From Lingula anatina (Eukaryota; Brachiopoda; Lingulata; Lingulida; Lingulidae): DNA of 64,000 bases. The stretch is taken from positions 4,278 through 68,277 of the forward strand of contig NW_019774414.1 in assembly GCF_001039355.2 (NCBI RefSeq), in the 5' to 3' direction. The position numbers and the translations under genes are program-made. Below are positions 11,730-23,186 of this stretch, one piece after another; position 1 is the stretch's first letter; each line of letters opens with the position of its first letter. Below the pieces are notes generated by a model. The model saw nothing but the letters and a program-made list of their open reading frames with translations, was not told the DNA's origin and made no database searches.

Positions 11730-11872
11730 GATTGCTCTTCAGGAAACACTAATATTTAATCTTAATCGCTATTGAGTTCCCTTTTACCTGTACTGAGTAT
11801 TTCCTGGTATACGAGTGTTTGGCAATATTATTTATTTTAGATTTTAGGCTTTGATATATATATATTTTGCAC

Positions 11873-11873
11873 A

Positions 11874-11905
<32 letters not shown>

Positions 11906-12512
11906 GTGATGATTCTTGTGATCTTTGGTAATTACTAAGATGCCGGAGTCATACCATGACCCTGAGGCGATTTTAGTGTTCATGAGATGGATAGCGTCTT
12001 TCTGATGATATTTTAATAATTTTATTTTCGTATAAAGGCATTTGCCCAGATTACAAATGTAAATGGTTCATATAACGTAACTATTGCGCATGCGGAGAGC
12101 TCATATACAGTACGTGCACTATCCGTTGCAAAAAAAGATTCCCTTTTTCTAAAGGCATAATAAACATAATTAATCAGGTTAATCATCAAATCTCTGTCAT
12201 TGGAAGACATAAGCTGTCTAAACCTTTGGATATTTGGTTGACAGGTGTACCTGTTTGGTATATATTTTGTTCTTAAGTCCTTGTACATCTCACATGTTAA
12301 CAAAAAGTGATATTCGTTTTCTATTTCATCCTTACATAGTGTGCATACCCTCTCGTTCGCGCGTATGTTGTCATGTCTACCTTTTTCAATCATAAGATTA
12401 TGGTTTCCGCACCTGAGCCTGGCGAAAGCAGCTAAGCGCGCTTTCGGAAGATTCAACAATAAATAATTTTCTTTTTGAAATACAGATTTAAATGTACAAT
12501 ACAAATTTAATA
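11873..12512 (-). mobile_element. 5'-truncated non-LTR retrotransposon (LINE), C-terminal zinc-knuckle region and (AAT)n tail
   Basis: A minus-strand frame (12022-12525) encodes a typical LINE C-terminus: LAAFARLRCGNHNLMIEKGR, then RVCTLCKDEIENEYHFLLTC, a CxxC...HxxxxC knuckle following the reverse transcriptase in many animal LINEs. It ends in TAA, and about 115 bases later a (AAT)n run (11878-11905) looks like the 3' tail. Its 5' end abuts the R2-like element at about 12512, immediately after that element's SAHI codons, so it appears to have inserted into it. Confidence 0.75.
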
Positions 12513-14498
12513 TGCGCACTACCAAACAAGACTATTTTCTGCAGCTCTCGGACAGTTGGGCTTCCTGTTATTTGCTGGACCTGCCTATCCAGTCCTTTCT
12601 TGATAAGGCCCAGTGCTCCAACTACAACAGGTACTGTGGTCGTCTTCATACCCCACATTCTAGACACCCCAATTTCCAGCTCTTTATATTTAGCTTCTCT
12701 ACTTCCTTGTCCTTGATGGATAAGATGGGACTGTCATGTCAATCATGATGCATGTCTTTTCTTGTCTGTTTTTGATGATGATGTCTGGCCTATTTGCAAG
12801 AATTTCTCTGTCTGTGTTCACCGGCATGTCCCAGAGTACTGTGATGTTTGCATTCGCTGTCACTGTCTGTGGTTGATGATCATACCACTTTTCTGCTGCT
12901 GGGAGTTGGTGATGCTTGCATATTTTCCAGTGGATATAGCTTGCCGCCTTGTCGTATCGTTAGACATATTCTGTTCTTGCAAGTGACGGACAGCCTGAGA
13001 CTATATGATCGATAGTCTCCTCGAATTCATTACAGATGCGACACTTAGGGTCTGTTCCATCGTTAATGATGCGGTGATGGTAGGATCGTGTTGCTAGACT
13101 CTGATCTTGTGCAGCGATCATCATTCCTTCAGTCTCAGCCTTCAAGCCAGCACTTGTAGCGACTGATGTGTCTTTTCTTGTTCCACATCGGCTTTCTTGA
13201 TTCTGTTGGGGTATTGTCCATGCATCGGTTTTTCTTCCCATTTTTCTGTCATTTTCTTTAGACCACATTCCTTTGCTGCTTGTTTGGTTCTCTTTGCAAA
13301 GTTTGTGACTTGTTCCTGGGCTTTCATAGTCGTTGGTGTTACATTTAATTCTTGTATGAACTTCTGAGCCTCCCGTGACACGGAGTAGAGTTACTTGTCT
13401 CTCTCATGCCGGTTTCAACAGATCGTCTTGAGTTGTCTCCAAGTAGGCATTGAGTCCTATTGTTGTTGTTTTGTAGGCCATTTCAATTTGAGACAGTCCT
13501 CTTCCACCGATCTTTCTTGGAAGGTATAGTCGTTCTACGTCAGCTTTTGGGTGGTGTATTCTCTCCATTGTAAGCAGTTTTCTCGTCTTTGTGTCCAGCG
13601 TTTTGATCTCTTTCAGTTGCCAGTTGATAATGTTGAAACTATATGATACCACAGGTACAGCTAGGGTGTTGATTGCTTCAATTTTGTTGGCTGAATTTAG
13701 TTACCTTTTTGTGACAAGTTTGATTCTTCAATAGTACTCTTTTCTGATTTTCTCTTTCATCTTTGAATGTTGCACTCCATCTCCTTCAACTGATGCTGCT
13801 GCTTAGCACAATTGGTTGATGGATGTCAAATCCATTTCATCTTGACGACTTGTTTTGATGTCTTCCAAAGCTTTGTTGGCTTGTTTGATGAGGGTCTTGG
13901 TCTTTTTGTCATTGTTGATCTTACTAAGGGAGTCTCTGTCTTTTATTTCCTGGTATTTGAGTTCTTCCCACTTCCTCATCACATTCTCCTTCAATTCTAA
14001 ATAGCTTTCACTTTGTTCGTCATTGTTGCTATTTTCTGCTTCTTCAGTCCTATTGTCATCGATCTCATTTTCTATGTCTGCTGTTTCAGGTACACGTGGT
14101 TGCTCTATTCCTTGGTTGTTTTCAGTATCTGTCAGAGTTTCTCTTATCTTACTCCTGATGTTCTCAATCTCTGTGTGTGAAGTCTTTTGTTCTTGACAGT
14201 GTCTCGTCTCACATTTGCAAGTTTGTTTGCGTCGATATTTGATCTAGATGTGGGGTTGGCGTTACTCCATATCATGTATGTCTGCTTGGTATTGCTCACA
14301 CTCGATGGTTTGAGCTGAGCTATGATGTATGCTTCCATAACTTGTTTATACTCCTCCCGTGTCCATTTATTTCGTTTTCCTGTATTGGTCAAATTTGTAA
14401 CATCATGGGCGGCTTGTTGAAGGGTTGCTTCAGTTAGCTGTTCCACAGGTGCTTGAGGGTGGGTGGAGTTTGTTCCAGTAGCACACTTTTCGCCATTA

Positions 14499-14539
<41 letters not shown>

Positions 14540-14660
14540 GTGAATCTCTCCAGTTATACGATATTCTGCTGGGTCTTTTTTCTGTATGTCAGCTGCTTCC
14601 TGTAGCTTAGACACACAACACTTTTCACAATACGTGAGCTGTTCCAAGTACGACCGACCA
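12513..14660 (-). mobile_element. R2-like non-LTR retrotransposon remnant lacking the reverse transcriptase core
   Basis: The order on the minus strand is as follows. A N-terminal Myb-like region comes first (14144-14647, KWTREEYKQVMEAYIIAQLK ... ANKLANVRRDTVKNKRL). A charged linker follows (about 13800-14140). After the expected RT domain comes the post-RT segment (13404-13720, SYSFNIINWQLKEIKTLDTK, YLPRKIGGRGLSQIEMAYKT). The C-terminal CCHC-like and endonuclease region (12513-13270) includes CRICNEFEETIDHIVSGCP, MWGMKTTTVPVVVGALGLIK and ELQKIVLFGSAHI. Frameshifts and stops separate these blocks. The RT fingers and palm with the FADD-type catalytic motif are absent: the linker jumps straight to the post-RT sequence near 13790. 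An (ATT)n expansion at 14498-14540 interrupts the N-terminal frame. This is a dead copy. Confidence 0.82.
14498..14540. repeat. (ATT)n microsatellite inside the R2-like remnant
   Basis: The pure trinucleotide run is read as poly-Ile in the minus frame and is clearly a secondary expansion within the dead element. Confidence 0.9.
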
Positions 14661-15442
14661 CATAGAGGGCGAACGGCGCTATTTGGTATGGTGTAGAACT
14701 ATGACTCAGCTAGTCAAAATTCTAATTTCACTGGGTTGCAAAATGGGTTCAGTTGCATGAGAGATGTGCATGCATATTGCAATTTTGAAAGAAATTTTTA
14801 ACCGAAAAAGTCATCCTGGAATAAAAATAAATATCTGAACTTATAGATTTTAGTGTAAAGAACAATGTTATGGGAAAAAAAATGAAAATTGCTATAAAGA
14901 CTGATTTTTATGCAGAAGATTACTTCATTGTCTGACTGTCTGTCTTTGTCGGTCAGCCATGCATTCATCCCTCCATCCTTCCCTCCATTTATCCATCCAT
15001 TCATTACATTAAAACCTTTTTGTTTATAACTTACATATCTGAAATATTTGTTCAAGTTGCAACTGACGCGGACGTTTTTAAAAGTAGTCACGTCTACAAT
15101 AAGACCTAGGTCTAGGTTTAGTTAAAACTAAAACTGTCTGTCATTTAACGTCACACCGTATAATATTTTAGTACGAATAGTGCAAAAACCTTTACTGAAG
15201 ACCATCGATTTCTAGCATCATGTGTATAATAGAGGAAAGCTTCAAAACCACAGGATAAAGGGAAATATTGCACACCTGACACTCAGACCATGGCCTTTAT
15301 TTCAGGCGGATTTGGTTACAGACATATTTTTTCTGTTCTCACACATGAACAACTTCTCTCAGCAGCTCTGGAGGCGTGGCTAGGTGTGTCCATTTTATGG
15401 GATTTGCCAGTATTTTCGTGCCTCATATTTTCACTCCGTATG

Positions 15443-15589
15443 GCCGCATTCAGAACAGTGGACTTACTAGTCCAAAGGTCAAATATGGCTGACCTATTCT
15501 TCAGTGCCTATTAGCGGATTAGACGGCAAGTCTTTTAGTGGGTCGCCATATTTGACCCGTGGACTAGTTAGTCCACTGTCTGAATGCGG
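15443..15589. mobile_element. Palindromic MITE, family D (ccgcattcag type)
   Basis: A 147-bp element with arms ccgcattcagaacagtggac / gtccactgtctgaatgcgg and internal inverted ggtcaaatatggc / gccatatttgacc. Related elements are at 19330-19650 (two nested) and 58730-58908. Confidence 0.82.
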
Positions 15590-15785
15590 TCTATCTTTCT
15601 ATTTCACCAGACATTCATTTTTTGTTTCCTCTCATATAGTGTACAAAGAGGCGTGTTTGTCTTACCCCATTCTTTTTAATGGCTTGTGTTTTCAGCTTTT
15701 GACTTATTAAAATTGTTCATTTGTTTTTCCATAGCTTTTATAGGCATTCGAGTTAATGTATCTAACATTTTACAATACACAACGA

Positions 15786-15803
15786 GAGAGAGAGAGAGAG
15801 AGT
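15786..15803. repeat. (GA)n microsatellite
   Basis: A short gagaga tract downstream (minus sense) of the small secreted ORF. Confidence 0.8.
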
Positions 15804-15870
15804 ATTGACCATGCAATGCTAACTTGTGGCATTTCTTTTACAAAGTCAGAAACTTGGTATTTATCAAAAC

Positions 15871-16017
15871 CTACTCTTTCACCGCATAGTAATTTCCTGG
15901 ATAGTGTTCCGCTTTTCTGAAAAGGTGTTGTCGAGCGCACCCTTCTGTGAACCACAGTGCGGTTAGCCAGAGCGCCACTAGGCAGAAGCAAGTGAAATTA
16001 GCTGAAGCCCACTGCAT
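15871..16017 (-). CDS. Candidate small secreted-peptide ORF (48 aa) or first coding exon
   Basis: ATG at 16017 opens MQWASANFTCFCLVALWLTA, followed by LWFTEGCA, a good signal peptide with a plausible GCA cleavage site. A polar tail (RQHLFRKAEH, PGNYYAVKE) then ends at TAG. Alternatively GCG/GTGAAA at 15883/15882 is a splice donor in phase 0, making this the first exon of a longer secreted or type II membrane protein. Its phase would even match the sulfotransferase exon at 4661, but the implied 11-kb intron spans another candidate gene. I do not recognise the peptide; the call rests on the signal-like N-terminus only. Confidence 0.35.
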   Translation of the reverse strand: MQWASANFTCFCLVALWLTALWFTEGCARQHLFRKAEHYPGNYYAVKE

Positions 16018-16363
16018 GGCATTTGCAATTGATTGTCTCCCTTTTCTACTGTCTGCAAAAACCGAAGAGTGGTCATTTGTGGAAAGTTGTGGTCTAAAAA
16101 TCCAGTAGATGATCAAGTACTTCTCCACTTGGTGAGGGCGTTCTTTATGTTGCATTATTGGAAAGAGAATAATGACGCAACCGAAGAGAAATGGGTTTCT
16201 GAAGATTGGTTATCAGGTGTCTAGTTGAGTTAACACTGTACACATGAAAAAGGACACACTCTGTGCCGTGTAGATAGAAAATCACGCTTTGTTTCTATAA
16301 TAATGATTAACTGTTAATCAACAATTCACTTTATGTAATTTTACTGGTATTTTTACTGTCTTA

Positions 16364-16773
16364 TGCCCCTATTTCACACATATCACGAATCCCACGAATC
16401 GGCAGGAATTGACAAATTTCAGGATTCGTGGTTGAATCGTAATCAGTTCGTGAAGTTCATAACAGATTCGTATATATTCGTAGTCAGTTCTTGCAATTCT
16501 TGATCAATCGGGAATTCGTGGCAAAAATTTTGAGCTGTTCAAAATTTTGGCCACGAACTCCCGATTCCCCCAAAAATCGTAGTGAATTTTTGACAATATT
16601 CGTGCGATTCCAGCCGAATCCCACGAATATTCGTAACACTATCGCATCTGTATCGTAACTGAATCGTAGGGCGTGTCGAATTAGGGCAGAAAAGTTGCAA
16701 AATCTCACGAATCCTCACGAATCCTGAATTCCTGGCGATTCGTGGGATTCGTGGTCTGTGTGAAATAGGGGCA
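16364..16773. mobile_element. 410-bp palindromic MITE, family F, with TTA target duplication
   Basis: The ends are TGCCCCTATTTCACAC and GTGTGAAATAGGGGCA, directly flanked by TTA on both sides. Three-base TTA/TAA duplications are characteristic of PIF/Harbinger-type transposition. The interior is an extended imperfect palindrome built of cacgaat motifs. A rearranged relative is at 48223-48655. Confidence 0.9.
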
Positions 16774-16937
16774 TTACCTGTATCCTGCTCAATGTGAGGG
16801 CCTCGTAGTGTGTTGCTGTCAAGAGGTTCGGTCTGTTATCTTCTTTGGCAATATGCCTGTAGCTCTCACTCTCTAAACTATACGTAATGGGTTGTATTAT
16901 ATACTTAAAACTTTCAATCCTTAAAAAAAATAATTAC

Positions 16938-17237
16938 TAGAACAGCACTCCGAGAGCGCAGACCTCCGCCAAGGCAGCAAAGTCTCCATCCAATACCGTT
17001 TCACCCCTAAATTTTCGTTCTATAATGATTTAGTTTTTTATTTTTGATTATTGATTATTGATTGAGTAATGATCCGGATCACCACCAATAACTAATCATC
17101 TGTTCCTTGGCCCACTTCTGACAGTTCTAGAAAATTTCGTCAAAATCGGTCCATAACTTTTTCTGTAATTTTGCTAACAGACAGACAGACAGACAAACTA
17201 ACGGAACCAAAAACATTACCTCCTTGGCGGAGGTAGC
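16938..17237. repeat. Dispersed repeat with cctccgccaagg / ccttggcggagg ends
   Basis: The repeat begins near agcactccgagagcgcagac, contains gatccggatcaccacc and the cagacagacagacagac run, and ends ttacctccttggcggaggta. I recognise this arrangement as a dispersed repeat seen in several invertebrate genomes; its class (DNA element or retroposon) is unclear to me. Confidence 0.7.
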
Positions 17238-17920
17238 AATGGAAGTATGAGTGACAAACATAGGTCGTCTTTCAATGATCAATTATCAGGAACAAATTGG
17301 TCAGACATCGATTCGACTAAGAGAACAGCCAACAGAAGTGGACTACAGGTGCGACGAAAAAAATCTTTGTGCAGCCGGTTGCCGGGTTTCTTCTTAAAAT
17401 TTGTGAATCAAAAACCAAATATCGATAGGTCAATGTCCTTTTTGTTCGGACCCTGATTACCAAAAGGCATGCGCATTAAGTACTGATTTAGCTCCGTTTG
17501 GCCAACTATTTCCTAGCTATAGCACTGGTTAAAATCCCTGCAAGTGCCTACCTATTAAAGTTCAATGATACAGTGAAGCGATCGGATTTCAAGACATCAC
17601 GAAGTTTACCTTTCAGTACCAAAGACAAACCAATTTCCTTAGTCATGTTCTTTTTTTTCGTATTTGCGGTCTGCACGGTCGAGCTGTACGAGTGGCATGT
17701 TTTTTATGGGCTTTATTTCACTTCCCCGCATGCGACGCAGGTTTCAAGAAATGTCAAATTTGTTTAGAATAGAGTATATGTATGTAAAAATAAGAATCCC
17801 TTGGGTTGGGATCGTCTTACACTGAGAACATTGAAAATAGGCACTCAATGGAAACTTTTCTGTAGTTTGCTCTGACTCTTTCTCCCATTTTTTACAAACT
17901 TTGTATTTACAAATTTCACT

Positions 17921-18263
17921 TAAAGGGATAATAACTCTTCGTTTTGGCCAAAAAATGAATTTTCCTGGAGTAAACAACAATTTTTCGATACTTACCAATG
18001 GTTAATGAATCCATTTTTACATTCAAAGTTAGTCCCTGGTTTTTTTCTAAACAGTTTGGTTTTTTGTTAAAATCTCTTAAAAAATTATAACTGAGTACAG
18101 CCATCAATGGAGGTCACATGATCTGAAGACAAGCTCAGATATCTGAATAATAGCTATAACTGCCGTTTTTGTGGTAAAACAGAATATGTTATAATTCTAT
18201 GAGTTGTTCACAATGTTTTTATTGTGAAATATAGATATCATACGAAGAGTTATTATCCCTTTA
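17921..18263. mobile_element. MITE, family H (TAAAGGGATAATAACTCTTCG), copy 1
   Basis: The 343-bp element starts TAAAGGGATAATAACTCTTC and ends GAAGAGTTATTATCCCTTTA. A second copy at 60235-60586 in the scramblase gene shares almost its whole length in the same orientation (for example ttcctggagtaaacaacaat-like and ttgtgaaatatagat blocks). Confidence 0.9.
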
Positions 18264-18280
18264 ACCTGAGTAAACAATGT

Positions 18281-18310
18281 ACACTGAACAAAAATATAAA
18301 CGCACGAAAG
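18281..18310. mobile_element. Solo terminal inverted repeat of a Tc1/mariner-like element
   Basis: The motif acactgaacaaaaatataaa followed by cgcacg resembles a widespread mariner-type terminus (CACTGnnCAAAAATATAAACGC). No matching opposite end is visible within 3 kb, so it is a fragment. Confidence 0.45.
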
Positions 18311-18624
18311 AGCAGTACACCGGTGGCGTAAGCTCCCCACAATTGTCTTCCTATAGTTGATGGAGGTGAAACACCCGAGCTAGCCCAAAGACTGGCGATT
18401 TAGCGTAAAATCATGCGAGATCGCAGGATTTGGGGAGAGGGAACAAAAATGTGCAAACTAAGTTAATTTATCCATGTATAATTTATTGGCTGTTTTTTCT
18501 TAAGTTCTGGAGAACTATTGTCTTTGCAAAAGAGTGCTAATGCACCACGTTCTGAGTGCGGCATTAGTATGACTTTCTAATAATCCTGTCGCACAAAGCT
18601 TTTACACAATCTTTGGAGGCGCCC

Positions 18625-18776
18625 AGGGCTCCGTAACTCGAAAGCATCGCGTATTGCGAATAGCGATATCACAGAGAGGGTACAATGTATTATATGGGGC
18701 GAGTATGGGCGAGTTATGGAATCGAAACGCTTGCGCTAGGTCGCAATGAGCGATGCTTTCGAGTTACGGGGCCCTG
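18625..18776. mobile_element. Palindromic MITE between two direct copies of a host segment
   Basis: The arms are cccagggctccgtaactcga and tcgagttacggggccctgg, continuing through aaagcatcgc / gcgatgcttt. Flanking blocks at 18536-18620 (gctaatgcaccacgttctga) and 18890-18960 (cgaatgcaccatgttttgag) are direct repeats of each other, so the locus was also duplicated. Confidence 0.7.
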
Positions 18777-19218
18777 GTTTTCCATTATTACGTTTTGGCA
18801 GTCTCACTTGGGACATTTGTACAGAAACTCGACCCCAAACAGAAAAAAAAAATCAAGTTCTGCCCAACTGTAGTCTATTGCAAAATAATACGAATGCACC
18901 ATGTTTTGAGTGTGGCTTTAGAATTCCTTTGTAATAATCCTGCCGCACAATGTCTGTTCTTCATCTCACTTGAGGCATTTGAACCAGAAGATATTCGTTG
19001 ATAAATTTTGACAGCTTTTATTCTTTAAAGCACTTCACTCACAAGTCTGCCATTATTTCTGACCCAATTTTTCCCCTCCAAATCCAAAATCTTGCGTCGA
19101 AAGACTATATATTATCTTTTCGGTGACAACAACAAATTTCTTAAATTGCAAAACGCCAATAAACTAAAACTTAAAAAGATATAAATGAATAAATGCTTGC
19201 TCACACAAATGCGTGAGG

Positions 19219-19227
<9 letters not shown>

Positions 19228-19302
<75 letters not shown>
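19228..19302. repeat. Compound (CA)n(GA)n microsatellite
   Basis: A CA run (19228-19260) followed by a GA run (19261-19302). All four overlapping ORFs are artefacts. Confidence 0.92.
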
Positions 19303-19305
<3 letters not shown>

Positions 19306-19329
19306 TCGCATTGGGTGTATCCAAAACAA

Positions 19330-19650
19330 GTCGACCCGCGGACAAACAGGTCCACAGATCAAATATGTCCGACCCACTTGAAAGCTTGTCGCCTTATACC
19401 CTTATCCCCTGATAAGTCGCATTCACAACAGTGGACTATTCAGTCCGCGGCTCAAAGATGACCCACCACTTGAATGCGTACAGCGTTTTCCTGGTGGAGA
19501 ATCTATTCAGCGTTTATTAGGGGACTAGGCGACAACCTTTTAAGTGGGCCGCCTTATTTGATCCGAAGACTAGCTAGTCCTGAATGACTCTGGTAGATTT
19601 CCCGCGGGGAATACGCAGTAAGATTTTGAGTGGGTCGGCCATATTTGATC
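19330..19650. mobile_element. Two nested palindromic MITEs of family D
   Basis: The outer arms are cagatcaaatatgtccgacc and gggtcggccatatttgatcc. The inner element at about 19417-19588 has arms cgcattcacaacagtggact and tagtcctgaatg. The inner palindrome sits inside the outer one, indicating successive insertions of related elements. Confidence 0.6.
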
Positions 19651-19659
19651 CACGCATCC

Positions 19660-21606
19660 GGTATATATATTTTTATCTTTTTAAAACCTCTATAGGTGTA
19701 AAACTTTGTACAAAGGCTAATACATGTAATATCGGTGAAGTTATTTATTGTTAATTGTCCACAAGGGAAGGGAAGCGGTTAATGGTGGAGGCGACATTGG
19801 TTGTCCAACAATTAAATTCAGAAAGATTTAAGCATTGCCTTAGACAAATAAAAATGATTTATCCGTATTATGCTACTACAAAGCCGCAGTATCTGGTGCT
19901 CTTCTAGAAGACGAGAAATGATGTTAGGGAAGAATAAACATGTACATATGAGAGGTGTAACCGAAGAATGATTCGTATTGATATGGCCAAATCGATGACT
20001 CACCACAAAAATTTTTATTTTCATCAATTCGATATGGACAAATCTATGACGACCTATCACGAACAGTGATAATAGTTTTTATTTGTCCAAAAGATGAACC
20101 ACCGGCGTAGACTAACGCACACTAACGTGACTTTTTAGCCAGGTATTTCGTGCTGATTCTTAGCTAAAGAAAAAAAAAATAAATCAATTGCCAACCTTTT
20201 TAATCCTCTTACTTTTGTAATGTTGGTAATGGACAGTATAACACGATAATGCCATGCAATTCATCCTTGTCTTTAAATTCATATCTAAATCACGAAAAAG
20301 AACCCAATAATAGTAAAAAAGTCTTCAATGTAATAAATGTCCACTCTTTTAAAGCTGACAGAAAAGGGAGACAGTGAGGATTCTAAAATTGTAGAAATAC
20401 TTTGGCCTTATTATTGTTATTTGGCTCTGTTGATCTCTTCCGCCAAAAACAGTCACCACACCTGAGGAAATTTGCCTTGTCCTAGGTCCGACCATAACGT
20501 AACCTTTCTACGTTTACCCGAAGAATATATCCAGGACGTTCCGGCTACGCCAAGGGCGGAGAGAATGACTTCAACATTGTAAGATTGAGAACATTTTATG
20601 CATTTTTTTTGGTGTCATGTGAATATTTCTCTTAATTTTGATAAATGAATCCACCGTTTTGTTTTGGAAAGAATGGGCGAGTGGGTTTTTTTTTTTGGGG
20701 GGGGGGGGGGGGAGGCTTGCTTTCGATCCTTCATTTTCCCCAGTGTTCTACCCACAGCATTCTGTATTTTCAGAAGCAAGTGCAATGTACTTTGGGACTG
20801 CTTCTAGTTTTAGTCTTAATGGAAAAAGTCGCTTATTTGTCTACGAAAACATGTGATAAATACAATAATTTTTCCTGAGTTCTGTATTTGAAACACATTT
20901 TGTTTCATTTAAATCACAGAGACCACTCAAATGTACATGTACTAATGCTATCTCTCATCTGCGTCTGCGGTATCAAATATACCTTGTAATCATTATGGAC
21001 ATGTTTTATATATCATATCCAACAAATTAATGAATGAAGAAAAAAGGGCGAAACGTTAAACCCAGCAGGTGCTAACGGTAAGGCCAAATATTTCTGCCAT
21101 TCTGAAAGGAATTAGATGACATTACCTTTAAATGTGAAGGTTTCTGCATCCTTAACACGTTTTCTCGCACATGTATTTATATTGTATGCATGTATGCCCA
21201 ACTCTCTAAACCTATATTATAAAAGTACAAATATATATATGTCAAGGCTTGGAAAAAAAACATTTTCAATAGATAATGCCTGTCATTCTCGCCTCTCTTT
21301 TCAATCTTAAGGTCTGGATGTTGGTGGGATCCCTTTCCAGGCCACAAGACTTTTCCACACAATAACATTCTTTTCAATGCAGCTTTTCAAAACCTTACAT
21401 AGCATTTAAAACTGGTCTATTTTTTGAAGTATCAGGGAGTTGATCGAGTCATTGGCTTCTCTCTCACTTTACTCTTTTATCTTACAAATTACTTCACAAG
21501 AATGGAAGATACTTTTACAGCAGTGTCAGTAACTCTTTCTTGTTCGTCAAGAACCAAGGAATGTCAAGGAAAAAGGATTATAATATCACGGCACCCTCTG
21601 TATGTT
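19660..21606. other. Gene-poor stretch
   Basis: Contains a T/G homopolymer block near 20690-20712 and short chance ORFs. I see no splice-bounded exon or recognised repeat family. Confidence 0.4.
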
Positions 21607-21608
21607 TC

Positions 21609-22162
21609 TTTTACGTAATACAACTCGAAGTCCGCAAACAGTAACAAGTGCGTTATGAAACGTGCAAAACTAAGTCTTGTACATGAAACTGGTTCTTAGA
21701 AGAAGAGAAGTGATTGGCTATCCATGGCCGCAATCTGGTCCGTTTTTTCATTGGTTATACCTTCTTCACCGTCGACAAGTCCCATCTGAAGGTCACGCGG
21801 GGAAATTCAAAAGAATCAATACAAAATACTAGGTAATAGTATGACATTGAATAACTGACTGAATGTATATAGGTATTACAATTATTACAAAAAGACAAAT
21901 TCCAATAAATATAGAGTGAAATAAATTATTTTACCGAGTAATTAATACATATATTCAACTAAAATATGAACAAATGTGCTCGAATCATGTATTGATAAAA
22001 ATTAAGAACTCATCCGTCTGAAATTATCTTATGAAAAAAAAACTTTTCTTGAGTATTGATTTTGTCATTTAATTTGCTGCAGAAATAATACAAAGAAAAA
22101 ACTTAAATTTTTAATCATCAGTTGTTACTGTTTGCGGACAAGCGTTGTATAACGTAAAGGAA
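21609..22162. mobile_element. Inverted-repeat element of about 550 bp
   Basis: Left end cttttacgtaatacaactcg, then gtccgcaaacagtaacaa. At 22122-22162 the complement appears: ttgttactgtttgcggac, then gttgtataacgtaaag. The arms are about 40 bases with a few mismatches. The AT-rich interior has no ORF. Probably a non-autonomous DNA transposon. Confidence 0.65.
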
Positions 22163-23172
22163 ACACACAATTCTCTGGTGGGGTTTTTTCTTTTCATTGC
22201 ATTCAATGCGGCGGATGTTTACAAAAACAATGCAGAAAGAGGTGGCTTCGTGGTTATCCAGAGATCCTATTCTGTGAAGTCGCACGCATGGATCAGTTAA
22301 CTCGGTTTCCACAAACAATGTTACATCTTTACTGTCATGGGCAAAGTTTCATCTGGATGTTGGTTGCACGCAAGGAATTTAGAAAAAGAAAATCAGAAGA
22401 TTGGAACGAAATTGAAAAAAAAAAGCATAAATAACACTAAGTTTGAAATTTTAGAATTCCGTGACTTTAGAAAAATAACGATTATTATTATTATCATTAT
22501 TATAACTGTGAACATTTAGAGATCTACAGGTGTGTAAATCTGCATACCGGTGAAGAAAATACCATTTACATAATACGTAGTACGTTATACTGTATATACT
22601 ATAGGTCATAAAAACTGTGTACCAGTACACAAAAAATTGAATTGTACTGAACCGAATTCTTGAATTTAACGAGCAGACACAATGCGTATGTTTACGGTAA
22701 CATTTATTGGACCTTTCATTTGTACAGAGCGTTGCCATGGCATTAATAAATAGAATACCTGTATTTCTTAATAAATAGAGATAACTGGTGAAATCAAACA
22801 TACTTGGCGTATCTCTATTACCATACAATAATAAATGCAAAAACTCTGCAGACCAATAAATTAAATATATATCATAAGATAAATCTCTAATACTATCGTC
22901 CTCTTTTATCAACTACGTTTGAATCATAAAATGATTATGTTTTGATGAACAATACTCCTATTCACAGTTGATGTTAAGTTTGATGACTTCAAGATGACGT
23001 CATTACTTACGTCACGAACGTTGTAGTCACATCACAACACTAAATTACCAATGATATAGAAAATTAAGTTGAAAATGTACTGTGCTATAATATCACCTAT
23101 CTACTCAGCTTAATAAGTTGTTAATGTGGATAGTTAATTTCCGTATCCGTTTTCAATCACTAACTAAAGTTT

Positions 23173-23186
23173 TAGGCTTCGTTCAN
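23173..23186. mobile_element. Truncated terminus of the hairpin MITE at an assembly N
   Basis: The bases taggcttcgttca match the start of the 5296-5558 hairpin and stop exactly at N 23186, followed by a G run. The remaining hairpin is missing, probably lost in assembly. Confidence 0.6.

Noticed and set aside
12492-12748. Plus-strand ORFs overlapping the R2-like remnant
   Set aside because: They are antisense shadows of the recognisable minus-strand R2-like C-terminus.
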